Notes: generated from the sequence alone by a model not told the origin. A stretch of 64,000 nt of DNA from Erinaceus europaeus (GCF_950295315.1 NC_080171.1:113280093-113344092); one strand, 5' to 3'; numbered from the stretch's first letter, positions 9,013 to 20,029 are shown. Made by a program: numbers and translations.

Positions 9013-12000
9013 ATGGCATTAAAATATCTTCAATCTTTGATATCAATAAATGTCAATGGCCTGAATTCACCTATTAAAAGACACAGAGTAGGAAGATGGA
9101 TCAGAAAACACAATCCAACAATATGCTGTCTATAGGAAACCGACCTAACTCGACAAGACAAACACAGACTTAAAGTGAAAGGATGGAAAACTATCATACA
9201 AGCCAATGGCCCACAAAAAAGGGCAGGAACAGCTATTCTCATATCTGACATGATAGACTTTAAAATAGATAAGATTTAAAAAGATAGGAATGGTCACTAC
9301 TTAATGCTCAGAGGATCAGTCAATCAAGAGGACATAACAATTATTAACATCTATGCACCCAATGAGAAGCCATCTAAATATATCAAACTTCTACTGAAAG
9401 AGCTACAGCAATATATTAACAGTAACACAATCATAGTAGGGGACTTCAACACCCCACTCTCTCAACTTGACAGATCATCCAGGCAGAAAATCAATAAAGA
9501 CATAAGGGAGCTAAATGAAGAGATAGATAAACTAGAACTATTGGACATTTTCAGAGTCATTCATGCCAAGAAACTGGGATACACATTTTACTCAAATCCA
9601 CATGGGTCATTCTCAAGGATAGACCATATGTTAGGCCACAAAGACAGCATCAGCCAATTCAAGAGCATTGAAATCATCCCAAGCTTCTTCTCAGACCACA
9701 GTGGAATTAAACTAACACTTAACAATCAACAAAAGGTTAGTAACAGTCCCAAAATGTGGAAGCTCAACAGTACACTTCTTAACAACTTCTTGGTCAAAGA
9801 GGAAATCAAGGAAGAAATCAAAATGCTTTGAGAGTTCAATGAAAATGAAGACACAAGCTATCAAAATATTTGGGACACAGCTAAAGCAGTCCTAAGAGGG
9901 AAGTTCATAGCTATACAAGCACACATTAGGAAACAAGAAAAAGCACAAATAAACAGCCTGATTGCACATCTTAAAGACCTAGAAGAAGAACAACAAAGGA
10001 ATCCTAAAGCAACCAGAAGGTCAGAAATCACTGAAGTTAGGGCAGAAATAAATAACATTGAGAATAGGAAAACCGTACAAAAGATCAACGAAAGTAAATG
10101 TTGGTTCTTTGAAAGAGTAAAGAAAATTGACAAACCTTTAGCCAGACTCACAAGACAAAAAAGAGAGAAGACCCAAATAAATCAGATAGTAAATGAAAGA
10201 GGAGATATCACAACAGACACCGCAGAAATTCAACATATCATGTGAGGCTTCTATGAACAACTATATGCCACCAAGCTAGAGAACCTGGAAGAAATGGACG
10301 ATTTCCTAGATACCTACCAACTTCCAAAACTGAGTAAAGAGGAACTGGATAACATGAAAAGGCCCATCATAGCTAATGAAATTGAAACAGTTATCAAAAA
10401 TCTCCCCAAAAATAAAAGTCCTGGACCAGATGGTTTTACAAATGAATTCTACAAAACCTTCAAAGAAGAACTAATACCTCTACTTTTAAAAATCTTCCAG
10501 AAGATTGAAGACACTGGAATACTCCCTGTCAGCTTCTATGAAGCCAACATCACCCTGATATCAAAAGCAGACAGGGACACAACCAAAAAAGAAAACTACA
10601 GACCAATATCTCTGATGAACATAGATGCGAAAATATTGAACAAAATTCTAGCCAACTGGATACAGCAGTATATCAAAAAGATTGTTCATCATGACCAAGT
10701 GGGGTTTATCCCAGGCATGCAAGGTTGGTTTAATATACGTAAATCAATCAATGTGATCCACCACATCAACGAAAGCAAGACCAAAAACCACATGGTCATA
10801 TCAATAGATGCAGAGAAAGCCTTTGACAAAATACAACATCCCTTTGTGATCAAAACACTACAAAAAATGGGAATAGATGGAAAATTCCTGAAGATAATGG
10901 AGTCTATATATAGCAAACCTACAGCCAACATCATACTCAATGGTGAAAAACTGGAAGCATTTCCACTCAGATCAGGTACTAGACAGGGCTGCCCACTATC
11001 ACCATTGCTATTCAACATAATGTTGGAAGTTCTTGCCATAGCAATCAGGCAGGAGCAAGGAATTAAAGGGATACAGATTGGAAGAGAAGAAGTCAAACTC
11101 TCCTTATTTGTAGATGACATGATAGTATACATGGAAAAACCTAAGGAATCCAGCAAGAAGCTTTTGGAAATCATCAGGCAATACAGTAAGGTGTCAGGCT
11201 ATAAAATCAACATTCAAAAGTCAGTGGCATTCCTCTATGCAAACACTAAGTTAGAAGAAATTGAAATCCAGAAATCAATTCCTTTTACTATAGCAACAAA
11301 AACAATAAAATATCTAGGAGTAAACCTAACCAAGGAAGTGAAAGACTTGTATACTGAAAATTATGAGTCCCTACTCAAAGAAATTGAAAAAGACACAAAG
11401 AAGTGGAAAGATATTCCATGTTCATGGGTTGGAAGAATTAACATCATCAAAATGAATATATTACCCAGAGCCATCTACAAATTTAATGCTATCCCCATCA
11501 AGATCCCAAGCACATTTTTTAGGAGAATAGAAAAAATGCTACAAATGTTTACCTGGAACCAGAAAAGACCTAGAATTGCCAAAACAATCTTGAGAAAAAA
11601 GAACAGAACCGGAGGCATCACACTCCCAGATCTCAAACTGTATTATAGGGCCATTGTCATCAAAACTAGTTGGTACTGGGAAATGAATAGACACACTGAC
11701 CAGTGGAATAGAATTGAGAGCCCAGAAATGAGGCCCCACACCTATGGACATCTAATCTTTGACAAAGGGGCCCAGAATATTATATGGGGGAAGCAGAGTC
11801 TCTTCAACAAATGGTGTTGGAAACAATGGGTTGAAACATGCAGAAGAATGAAGCTGAATCACTGTATTTCACCAAATACAAAAGTAAATTCCAAGTGGAT
11901 CAAGGACTTGGATGTTAGACCAGAAACTATCAGATACTTAGAGGAAAATATTGGCAGAATTCTTTTCCGCATAAATTTTAAAGACATTTTCAATGAAACG

Positions 12001-12837
12001 AATCCAATTACAAAGAAGACTAAGGCAAGTATAAACCTATGGGACTACATCAAATTAAAAAGCTTCTTCACAGCAAAAGAAACCACTACCCAAACCAAGA
12101 GACCCCTCACAGAATGGGAGAAGATCTTTACATGCCATACATCAGATAAGAGTTTAATAACCAACATATATAAAGAGCTTGCCAGACTCAACAACAAGAC
12201 AACAAATAACCCCATCCAAAAATGGGGGGAGGACTTGGACAGAATATTCACCACAGAAGAGATCCAAAAGGCTGAGAAACACATGAAAAAATGCTCCAAG
12301 TGTCTGATTGTCAGAGAAATGCAAATAAAGACAACAATGAGATATCACTTCACTCCTGTGAGAATGTCATACATCAGAAAAGGTAACAGCAGCAAATGCT
12401 GGAGAGGGTGTGGGGTCAAAGGAACCCTCCTGCACTGCTGGTGGGAATGTCAATTGGTCCAACCTCTGTGGAGAACAGTCTGGAGAACTTTCAGAAGGCT
12501 AGAAATGGACCTACCCTATGACCCTGCAATTCCCCTCCTGGGGATATATCCTAAGGAACCCAACGCATCCATCCAAAAAGATCTGTGTGCACATATGTTC
12601 TTGGCAGAACAATTTGTAATAGCCAAAACCTGAAAGCAACGCAGGTGTCCAACAATAGATGAGTCGCTGAGCAAGTTGTTGTATATATACACAATGGAAT
12701 ACTACTCAGCTGTAAAAAATCGTGACTTCACCATTTTCAGCTGATCTTGGATGGTCCTTGAAAAAATCATGTTGAGTGAAATAAGTCAGAAACAGAAGGA
12801 TGAATATGGGATGATCTCACTCTCAGGCAGAAGTTGA
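9013..12837 (+). pseudogene. ORF2: L1 ORF2 (endonuclease + reverse transcriptase), one frame, five premature stops
   Basis: ORF2p nicks target DNA and reverse-transcribes L1 and SINE RNA. The start 'atggcattaaaatatctt' is conserved in B, and the frame stays open to codon 1275 without any indel, the usual L1 ORF2 length. In-frame stops: 9133-9135 (CAG to TAG), 9277-9279 (TAA, shared with B), 9829-9831 (TGA, shared with B), 10243-10245 (CGA to TGA) and 12631-12633 (TGG to TGA). Domains: AP-like endonuclease at codons 1-240 ('CCLxETD', 'VGDFNTPLS', 'RIDHMLG', 'SDHSGIK'), and an RT core within the 779-codon open segment 10294-12633 ('[12 protein letters not shown]', '[10 protein letters not shown]', '[12 protein letters not shown]'). 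The catalytic box reads FVDD (11107-11118) where L1 normally has FADD. The Cys-rich CX3CX7HX4C motif is intact at 12397-12450. Confidence 0.95.
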
Positions 12838-13055
12838 AAAACAAGATCAGAAAAGAAAACACAAGTAGAACCTGAAATGGAATTGGCGTATTGCACCAAA
12901 TTAAAAAACTCCGGGGTGGGTGGGTGGGGAGAATACAGGTCCACGAAGGATGATAAATGACATAGTGGGGGTTGTATTGTTAAATGGGAAACTGGGGAAT
13001 GCTATGCATGTACAAACTATTGTATTTACTGTTGAATTTAAAACATTAATTCCCC

Positions 13056-13061
13056 AATAAA
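13056..13061 (+). terminator. Polyadenylation signal of L1 A
   Basis: AATAAA just before the A-rich tail of L1 A. Confidence 0.85.
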
Positions 13062-13076
13062 GAAAAAAAACAAAAC

Positions 13077-13087
13077 AAAACTTACCT
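13077..13087 (+). repeat. Target-site duplication of L1 A, right copy
   Basis: 'aaaacttacct', identical to 7249-7259. It fixes the element's limits. Confidence 0.9.
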
Positions 13088-13220
13088 ACCCCACTAGGGA
13101 AAGAAAGAAAAAAAAAAAAGCCTTCCAAAGTCCATGTCCAGCAGAAAAGCAATAACAGAAGCTAGAATTCCCACTTTCTGCACTACAATAAGAACTTTGG
13201 TCCATATTCCTAGGGGAAGA
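13088..13220 (+). mobile_element. Old fragment of long L1 3'UTR
   Basis: 'ccccactagggaaagaaaga', 'aagcaataacagaagctaga' and 'ttggtccatattcctagggg' match the distal part of the long 3'UTR (compare 18908-19045). It is diverged and cut on the left by the L1 A insertion site. Confidence 0.65.
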
Positions 13221-13321
13221 TAATCAGAGGGCTCTAAACCTAAATACCACAAGGATATGAAGCGTTGGTCACCAGGAATCTTGTTTTCATACCATCACTT
13301 AAAGGGAAGTGGAAAACACCA

Positions 13322-13530
13322 AGGACAGGGTCAAGTGGTGGCACACCTGGCTGAGTGTACATGTTACATGCACCAGGATCAGAGTTCAATCCCCCAGAGT
13401 TCGCCTGAAGAAGCGAAGTTTCATGAGTGGTGAAGCAGTCCTGTAGATGTCTCTCTTTCTCTTTCCCCCTCTAGCTTCCTACCCTCTCTCAGCATCTCTA
13501 TTTCTATCCAATTAAGTAAGGAAGTAAAAG
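13322..13530 (+). mobile_element. SINE-II, diverged
   Basis: 'ggtggcacacctggctgagt', 'gagtggtgaagcagtcctgt' and a pyrimidine tract ending 'tctatccaattaa'. Confidence 0.8.
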
Positions 13531-13770
13531 AAAACACCAGAGGAGGGCAGGCACTATTTCTCCTATCTGAGAAGAGAAGAAAAGGAAGGACACTCAGATG
13601 TAGTAACAGATGTAGATATAACTTAGAAAGGAAGTAAAGGTAGTACCATTGAAAAAAAAAGGGCAAAATACATAGATATAGATTCAGATACAGCTACAGA
13701 TAGAGATAAATAGCTATAAAGTCAACCCGTATCTATAACCTTGACAGAACTACTGCATCTTCCAATGGAG

Positions 13771-13896
13771 GGGATGGGGACAGATCATGCCTGAGGCCCT
13801 GAGGTGCCAGGTTCACAGTTCCCACCACCAGAGTTCAGGTTCAATCAAGTCCAAGCACCATTATAAGCCAGAACAAAGCAGTCATATTTTTTTTCT
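13771..13896 (+). mobile_element. SINE-IV, diverged
   Basis: 'catgcctgaggccctgaggt', 'caggttcaatc' and 'ataagccagaacaaagcagt' align with SINE-IV. About 20 extra bases lie in the middle. Confidence 0.6.
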
Positions 13897-14039
13897 AAAT
13901 AATTCAAAAATATTAAAACACAAACCCCAAACTTGTGTCATTTTTATAAATAACAAGTTAATATTTGCTGCAATTGCACATGTTTCTCACAACAGTGCCA
14001 TATATACATATACATACATATATATGTATATAAACCTTC

Positions 14040-14327
14040 GGGAGCCGGGCAGTGGTGCAGTGGGTTAAGTGCACATGGTGCCAAGCACAAGGACTGGAGT
14101 AAGGATCCCTGTTCAAGCTCCGGCTCCCTACCTGCAGGGGGATCGCTTCACAGGTGGTGAAGCAGGTCTGCAGGTGTCTATCTGTCTCTCCCCCTCTCTG
14201 TCTTCCCCTCCTCTCTCCATTTCTCTCTGTCCTATCCAACAACAACGACAGAAATAATAATAATAACAGCAACAATGATGATAAACAACAAGGGCAACAA
14301 AAGCGAAAAATGAATAAATAAAATAAA
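14040..14327 (+). mobile_element. SINE-I (short form) with exact 14-bp TSD
   Basis: Complete copy. The direct repeat 'gtatataaaccttc' lies at 14026-14039 and 14328-14341. The tail is (AATA)n without the long-form 3' module. Confidence 0.95.
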
Positions 14328-14787
14328 GTATATAAACCTTCAAAGTAGCATCTGAGCTATTTTATATTCCTTTAGTTATTAGTTTTTATTAGTGATTTAA
14401 AATTGATTTGCAAAACTATAACAAGTCTAAGAGCTCTTTGCATGGCCTTAAATCCTAAAGATTTTTCTCTAGCTTTTTCTAAAAGTTTTACAGCGAAGTC
14501 TGTGATCCAATTGAAATGCATTTCTCTATAAGGCCGAGACTTAGATTTAGACTCATGTTCTGCTTGTAGATGTCCAATTGCACTGGTGCCGTCTGTTGAA
14601 TGGTTGCTTTTCCTCCACTGAGTTGCTTTTATACTTGAGTGAAAAAGCAGTTGGGTTGATTAGTGTGATTCTATTTCCGCATCCTCTCTTATGCTCTGTT
14701 AATCCATACGCTCTCCTTTGACCAATACCACACAGTTGTAATTGCTGTAGCTATGAAACTTGAAATTAAGTCAATTCATCTTCTTTT

Positions 14788-15005
14788 CTTAATTTAATTT
14801 TGTATTATCTTTACTTATTATTGGATAGACACAGCCAGAAATTGAGAGAGGAAGGAAGTTAGAGAGGAAGAGACAGAGAGACACCTGCAGCCCGGCTTCA
14901 CCACTCATGAAGCTTTCCTCTTGCAAGTGGGGAGCAGGGGCTTGAACCCAGATCCTTGCGCATAGTAACATGTGTGCTCCACCAGGTGTGCCACCACTCG
15001 GTCCC
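14788..15005 (-). mobile_element. SINE-II
   Basis: Reversed: 'tattggatagacacagccag', 'acacctgcagcccggcttca', head end 'ccaccactcggtccc'. Confidence 0.9.
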
Positions 15006-15009
15006 TCTT

Positions 15010-15181
15010 GCTTTTTTTTTTTTTTTAAATTTATTTAACTTATTTATGTATTAATGAGAAAGATAGGAAGAGGGAAAGAAAGAACCAGACATGTGTGTGT
15101 GTGTGTGCTGCTGGGGATTGAGCACAGGACCTCACGCTTGAGAATCGAATGCTTCATCCACTGTGACACCTCCCGGGTCAC
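15010..15181 (-). mobile_element. SINE-III with a (GT)n expansion
   Basis: Reversed SINE-III: T tract, 'attaatgagaaagatagga', 'tcctgagttcaatcc' in reverse, head end 'cacctcccgggtca'. An internal (TG)7 stretch replaces part of the middle. Confidence 0.9.
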
Positions 15182-15267
15182 TCAACTAATTTTCTCTCTT
15201 TGCATTTCATCCACATTGATTGATTTATTCCAGATCCTTTGCTTTTTCATGTAATGTTTAGAGTGGC

Positions 15268-15388
15268 AATAGGAGATGTCTCAGTGGCTAGAGTTCTTGC
15301 TTTGCAAACCTCAAGTGCTAGGCTTGATTCCCGTCACACATGTGCATGGGTCTTTCTGTTTCTTCATTAAATAAAGAAATCTCAATTT
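15268..15388 (+). mobile_element. SINE-III-like, diverged
   Basis: 'aggagatgtctcagtggcta', 'cttgattcccgtcacacatg' and 'ttcattaaataaagaaatct' resemble SINE-III with many changes. Confidence 0.55.
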
Positions 15389-15760
15389 TATTTTATAAAT
15401 TAGTTTAGAATTAGTTTATCTATATCTGTAAGTCATCTTCTATGATTTTGATAGGAATTACATTAAACCCACGTATCAGTTCAGGGAGAGCTGCCATTGT
15501 TATCATGACGGGGCTTCCAGTTCGGCCATGATCACGGCATGACTCCATTTATTTGGATCTTTGACTTCTTTTATAACTTTGATGTATTTTTTTCAGTACA
15601 TGAGTCTTGTAATATGCTGTTTTATTTACACAAAATGAACTTTTATTTTTAGTAATTATTTCCATGTCTTGCTTTATGCACTGCATAGAACTTCCAACAT
15701 TATTCTGAACAAGAAGTGAGAGAAAACATATATTTTTCCTATCTTAAGGGGACAACATTA

Positions 15761-15934
15761 GGTTTTTTTTTTTAAACATTGATTTAAATTTTTTTTTTTA
15801 TTTATTAATGAGAAAGATAGGAGAGAAAGAGAAAGAACCAGACAACACTCTGATACAAGTATTGCTGGGGATTGAACTCAGGACCTCCTACTTGAGAGTT
15901 CAAAGCTTTATCCACTGCGCCACCTCCCAGACCA
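15761..15934 (-). mobile_element. SINE-III
   Basis: Reversed copy with T tract, 'tattaatgagaaagatagga' and head end 'cacctcccagacca'. Confidence 0.9.
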
Positions 15935-15987
15935 TGTTTTTGTTTTCTATTAAGGTTTTGCGTTTTTAAAAAATTTTATTGCTTTTT

Positions 15988-16218
15988 AAAAAATATTATT
16001 ATTATTATTTGTTTATTGAATAGAGATAGCCAGAAATCAAGAGGGAAGGGGGAGATAAAGGAGAGAGAGAGAGAGACAGAGAGAGATACCTGCAAAACTG
16101 CTTCACCACTTGCAAAGCTTTCCCCTGCAGGTGGAGACCAGAGGCTCAAACCCAGGTCTTTGGGTCCTTGAGCACTCTAATATTTGTGTTCAACCAGGTA
16201 CACCACCACCCAGCCCTC
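15988..16218 (-). mobile_element. SINE-II
   Basis: Reversed: (ATT)n tail, 'agagatagccagaaatcaag', a (GA)n expansion, 'tttcccctgcaggtggagac' and head end 'caccacccagccctc'. Confidence 0.9.
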
Positions 16219-16249
16219 ATTGCATTTTTTTAAGCTATGCATGACTAAT

Positions 16250-16406
16250 TTCATGTAGAGAGAGTAACAAAGAGGCGTTGATACACCACAGCACTGGAGC
16301 TTCCTTCAGGGCCATTAGCATCTCCCATGTGGTGCTAGCATTTAAACCTGAGCCACAAGCCTAAAAAGTCATGTGTCGCACTTGTTAAACTATCTCTCTG
16401 GTCCCA
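16250..16406 (-). mobile_element. SINE-V (older tRNA-like SINE)
   Basis: 'gagcttccttcagggccatt', 'taaacctgagccacaagcct' and head end 'ctatctctctggtccc'. Its structure parallels the younger SINEs but the body is different. Confidence 0.6.
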
Positions 16407-16417
16407 TATCTACTTGT

Positions 16418-16710
16418 TGTTTAGTGACAGAGAGGGAGATGAAGAGTGAAAGAGGCTAAAGCCGTGAAGCTTCCTTCAGCGTAGCTAAGGCCAGACTCAA
16501 ACCCAGTAAGGGCTGTCTCCTTATTTACTGGCAAGTTTGCTTCCATAGTAGGGTTCAGGAACAGAACCTGGTCACTGAATGAGGACTACCTGTAGGAGGA
16601 AGAAGTCAGAATTCTGACCTGCTCTAGCAAATGCAGGGCTGGAGATCAAACTCAGGGCCTCAGACACACAAGTCTTGTGCTCTACGGACTGAGCTACCTT
16701 CCTGGTTCTG
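16418..16710 (-). mobile_element. SINE-V fragments, two or three degenerate copies
   Basis: 'gtgaagcttccttcagcgta' (16473-16492), 'aggaacagaacctggtcac' (16558 on) and 'gatcaaactcagggcctcag' to 'gagctaccttcctgg' (16648-16705) are reversed tRNA-like SINE pieces. The borders are unclear. Confidence 0.45.
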
Positions 16711-17054
16711 TTTGAGTAGGGTTGTTTTAGTGCCAGGAATGGAGCCCATGCAAAGAATGGGTTCTATTTTATTTACTGAGCTGAAAAAGTTGGCTTCCGT
16801 TCCTATTTTTCTAAGAGTTTTTATCATTGGCATGTGTTGAATTTTATCAAAAGACTTTTCTGCACTGACATTTTCTTGTTAGTTCCTCTCTGTAAACAGT
16901 TGATACAGAGATTATATTGACTGCTTTTCAAATATTGAACCAGTATTGTATCCCTGAAATATATTCTACTAAAGCATGGTGAATATTTTTTAAAATACAT
17001 ACATAAATCCTATTTACTAGTGTGTCATGAAGGATTTTTAAATTTCACGAGGGA

Positions 17055-17336
17055 TATTTTTTAAACTTTATTTATTTATTCCTTTTTGTTTCCCTTGTAG
17101 TTTTATTGTTGTAGTTATTGTTGTTATTGATGATGTTGGGTAGGACAGAGAGAAATGGAGAGAGGAGGGGAAAACAGAGAGGGGGAGAGAAAGATAGACA
17201 CCTGCAGACCTGCTTCACCATCTGTGAAGTGACTCCCCTGCAGGTGGGGAGCTGGGAGCTCGAACTGGGATCCTTAAGCCGGTCCTTGCACTTTGTGCCA
17301 CATGCGCTTAACCTGCTGTGCTACCACCCAACTTTC
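17055..17336 (-). mobile_element. SINE-I (short form)
   Basis: Reversed: (TTTA)n tail, 'gacagagagaaatggagaga', 'cccctgcaggtggggagct' and head end 'ctaccacccaactttccc'. It sits in the ancient L1. Confidence 0.92.
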
Positions 17337-17716
17337 CCTGGTGTGTAGTTTTTTTAAATTAATTTGTTGGTTGGTTGCCTTTGATATTATGGTAATACTA
17401 ACTTTATAAGATGATTTGCTATCTTCTGCTCTTTTCTGGAAGAGACTTTGTATAATTGGGTTAATTCTTTAAACATTTGGTATAAATCTACATTGAAACC
17501 ATCTGTCCTTACATATTTCCTTTTGGAAAGTTTAAAATGATGAATTTAGTTTCTTTGAAATATAGTTATGTGGGTATTCAAATGTTCTGTTTCATAATGG
17601 ATGAGTTGTCATAGTTTTCTGTATTCCTTCCATTAAATAAAACCAAGACTGCTGAATATTATATATGAAACATATTTCAAGGAAGGAGGAAGAGGTAGAC
17701 CTGCAAGAAACCTTAA

Positions 17717-18096
17717 TGCCCTGGCCAGCGGGGCGTGAACAGGGGCTAGGAACCCTGGGACCTGGAATGAAAGGGACAGGAGACACAAAGAATGACAGCA
17801 AGACAGGATTCTGATCAAGCTGCCAAATTTTATTGTGTTTACAGGCATTATAAGGCTTTGGGGAAGGGGGAGTGCAGGAGGAGGAGGAGGGGGAGCAGTT
17901 ATCAGGGTGGAATGTCCCTTGCAACATACATAGCCAAAACTATGTCTATTAACTATAACTATGTGGTGTGTCACTTGATTTCTGGTAAATAGCCTACCTG
18001 CGAGGAAATAGAAACTTGGGGAAATAGAAACTTATCTCGAGGGCTTTCATTGTTTCAAAGGCTTATCTTCTATCAAGCAGAGAATGACTCTTGGCA
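17717..18096 (-). mobile_element. Solo LTR of an endogenous retrovirus, class II-like, 6-bp TSD
   Basis: 380 bp with terminal TG...CA (TGCCCTGG at 17717, CTTGGCA ending at 18096) and a 6-bp duplication 'ccttaa' at 17711-17716 and 18097-18102. On the minus strand it has a TATA-like 'ccttataatgcc' near 17854 and AATAAA (reverse 17829-17834), followed by about 110 bp of U5-like sequence. A 6-bp TSD is typical of ERVK-type integration. No internal retroviral genes are present, so it is a recombined solo LTR. Confidence 0.8.
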
Positions 18097-18254
18097 CCTT
18101 AATTACCATTAATCCCTCTAAAAAACAATAAACAAACAAACAAATTTTAAAAGGGATGGAGAGGAGACAGGAGTCTCTCGGGAGAAAATAAACAAGCTCT
18201 TAAAGAATGAATGCATGCAGGGCAGGTAAAAAAAAAAAAAAGAATGAATGCAGG

Positions 18255-18415
18255 ATTACCAGGGAAATGGTTCAACTAGTAGCATCACATGTTCATACCT
18301 GAGATTATTGGTTCAGTCCCCTGCACTCCACAGACTTGTATTCTGAATTTGTTCTCTCTCCTGTCGCATGTGAAACTTTTGTCTCTCACCTATAATAAAT
18401 AAAATAAACCTCATT
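18255..18415 (+). mobile_element. Diverged tRNA-like SINE (SINE-III or -V related)
   Basis: 'attggttcagtcccctgcac' (B-box region) and a tail 'cctataataaataaaataaa'. Confidence 0.5.
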
Positions 18416-18478
18416 TAAAAACAAATGAAAGACCAGATGTAAGAACAGGCTTTACTGAATTCCTACCACCGCCATACT

Positions 18479-18537
18479 TTTTTTTTTTTTTTTTTTTTAC
18501 CAGAACACTGCTCAGCTCTGGCTTATGGTGGTCTCCC
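18479..18537 (-). mobile_element. SINE-IV 3' piece
   Basis: T19 followed by 'ccagaacactgctcagctct' and 'ggcttatggtgg'. The tRNA-like 5' part is missing. Confidence 0.7.
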
Positions 18538-18787
18538 TTCTTTTTTTGATTATAAGTAAAATAAATGTGAAATGACAGGCTATCTCAGTCTATTGCTGAT
18601 GTAAAGATGCCACAATCACCAGGCACAATTTCCAAGCATTCGTGAACAGAGTTAAGTGAGGACTGACTGTGCCTAAACTGGGAGGGTTTTTTTTTTCCCC
18701 ACCCTCTTCAGAGAGTGCCCTCCACATTCTAATCCTAAGAACCTCATGCCCCAAATCACCCTACAATGATATAGAAATGGGTCTTGA

Positions 18788-19369
18788 TAGTATGTTAACT
18801 CTCTTTTCAACCACCAGGTTCCACATGCTAGCATGATGCCGACCAGACTTCCTTGGACAGACAACCCCACCAATGTGTCCTGGAGCCCCGATTCCCCAGA
18901 GCCCTTCCCCACTAGGGAAAGAGAGAGGCAGACTGGGAATATGGATCGACCAGTCAATGTCCATGTTCAGCGGGGAAGCAATTACAGAAGCCAGACCTTC
19001 CACCTTGTGCATTCCACAATGACTTTGAGTCCATAATCCCAGAAGGTTAAAGAATAAGAAAGCTGTGGTCCAGGAGGTGGTGCAGTGGATAAAGCATCGG
19101 ACTCTCAAGCATGAGGTCCTGAGTTCAATCCCTGGCAGCACATGTACCAGAGTCTAGTTCTTTTTCTCTCTCCTCTTATCTTTCTCATTAATAAATAAAT
19201 AAAATTTTGAGAAAAAAAAGAATAGGAAAGCTATCAGGGGAGGGGATGGAATACGGAGTTCTGGTGGTGGGAACTGTGTGGAGTTGTACCCCTCTTATCC
19301 TATGGTTTAGTCAATGTTTCCTTTTTATAAATAAAAAATTTAAATAAAATAGCTAAAAAAAAATAAAAC
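18788..19369 (+). mobile_element. 5'-truncated L1, distal long 3'UTR, with exact 13-bp TSD
   Basis: Only the last 430 bp or so of the long L1 3'UTR plus an A-rich tail. 'aaatgggtcttga' is repeated exactly at 18775-18787 and 19370-19382. This shows that the sequence is the transcribed, polyadenylated 3' end of a retroposon. A SINE-III is nested in it at 19065-19218. Confidence 0.92.
19065..19218 (+). mobile_element. SINE-III nested in L1 3'UTR
   Basis: Full copy. The flanking repeats 'agaataagaaagct' (19051-19064) and 'agaataggaaagct' (19219-19232) differ at one base. Confidence 0.95.
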
Positions 19370-19584
19370 AAATGGGTCTTGAACAAGATCACAATGGCTT
19401 CAGATGATAGTAGATGAAAAGCATGGTGCACTAATATCAAGAATTAAGGGAAAAAACAACTGTTTCCCAGATTTCTCCTGGTTATTTCTGGGAGCTAGTC
19501 TCTAGAGCAATTCCAGCATGGACACTGACTAACTTGTGTCAACTCACCTCTTGGGGCCTATGCTTGCTACATCAGTAAGACAGG

Positions 19585-19638
19585 AATGGACAAAGAAAAG
19601 AAAGTAAAGAAGGAAGACAGACAGAAAGGTAGGAAGAA

Positions 19639-19670
<32 letters not shown>

Positions 19671-19714
19671 GAAGAAAGAGAAAGGAAGAAGAGAAGAAAA
19701 GAGAGAAAGGAAAA
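19585..19714 (+). repeat. Purine-rich (GAAA/GA)n tract
   Basis: About 130 bp almost free of pyrimidines on the plus strand, with pure (GA)n at 19637-19664. Confidence 0.9.
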
Positions 19715-19905
19715 AAGGGCCGGGTGGTGGTGCACAGGGACCCAGGTTTGAGCCCAGTCCCCCCCTACAGGGGGAAAGCTTTATGAGTGGTGAAGCTGGG
19801 CTGCAGGTGTCTCTCTCTCCCTCTCTATCACCCCCCTCCCTCTTGATTTCTGGCTGTCTCTATCCAATAAATAAAGATAATATTAAATTAAAAAATTTTA
19901 AAAAA
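19715..19905 (+). mobile_element. SINE-II with a head deletion
   Basis: 'gggccgggtggtggtgcaca' jumps directly to 'gggacccaggtttgagccca', so about 30 bp between the A- and B-box regions is missing. Body and tail are normal. It lies between two purine tracts. Confidence 0.88.
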
Positions 19906-19992
19906 CTTAAAAAAAAAAGAGAGAAAGAGAGAGAGAAAGGAAAAAGGAAAGGGAGGAAGGGAGGAAGGGAGGAAGGGAGGAAGGGAGGAAGT
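19906..19992 (+). repeat. (GGAA/GGGA)n tract
   Basis: Purine-only tract ending in about seven GGGAGGAA-type units, growing out of the SINE-II A tail. Confidence 0.9.
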
Positions 19993-20029
19993 AATGGGTA
20001 CCAGAATTTAATGGCAGCTTGTTGAGGGA

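Larger units (their letters stand above)
7260..13076 (+). mobile_element. L1 retrotransposon copy A, nearly full length, coding-dead
   Basis: A non-LTR retrotransposon with, in order, a 5'UTR (7260-7960), ORF1 (7961-8955), a 57-bp spacer, ORF2 (9013-12837), a short 3'UTR (12838-13055), AATAAA (13056-13061) and an A-rich tail. The 11-bp TSD is exact. Compared with copy B it lacks about 110 bp of the 5' end, starting at 'ggatcaactagg'. Length and gene order match mammalian L1. Copies A and B are only slightly diverged, so A is fairly young. Both ORFs are broken: ORF1 by loss of its start, frameshifts and stops, and ORF2 by five stops. Three of the lesions are shared with copy B, so they predate this insertion. 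Confidence 0.95.
14390..17640 (-). mobile_element. Ancient L1 (ORF2 region), fragmented by younger insertions
   Basis: Several blocks on the minus strand follow ORF2 in order: about 14440-14780 ('taattgctgtagctatgaaa', the common L1 ORF2 antisense motif), 15400-15750 ('gataggaattacattaaacc'), 16800-17050 ('gaaccagtattgtatccctg') and 17340-17640 ('cattgaaaccatctgtcc'). Together they run 3' to 5' through the polymerase region. Divergence is high, with many indels. The gaps are filled by six or more younger SINEs. Confidence 0.7.

Noticed and set aside
12045..12299. Minus-strand open frames over L1 ORF2 (also 10689-11174 and 31872-32288)
   Set aside because: They are antisense to conserved ORF2 coding sequence and have hydrophobic, low-information translations.
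10294..12633. A 779-codon open frame that could be called an intact reverse transcriptase gene
   Set aside because: It is the middle and end of L1 ORF2. Its start is internal, upstream in-frame stops remove the endonuclease, and a TGA cuts the end, so it is annotated as part of a pseudogene.
14040..14110. tRNA-like sequences with A and B boxes, as possible tRNA genes
   Set aside because: They are heads of SINE-I to SINE-V copies, lack a foldable cloverleaf with an anticodon arm, and continue into the SINE body.
17717..18096. Possible complete provirus here or at the other LTRs
   Set aside because: No gag, pol or env coding sequence lies next to any LTR; the flanks are TSDs or unrelated repeats, so these are solo LTRs.
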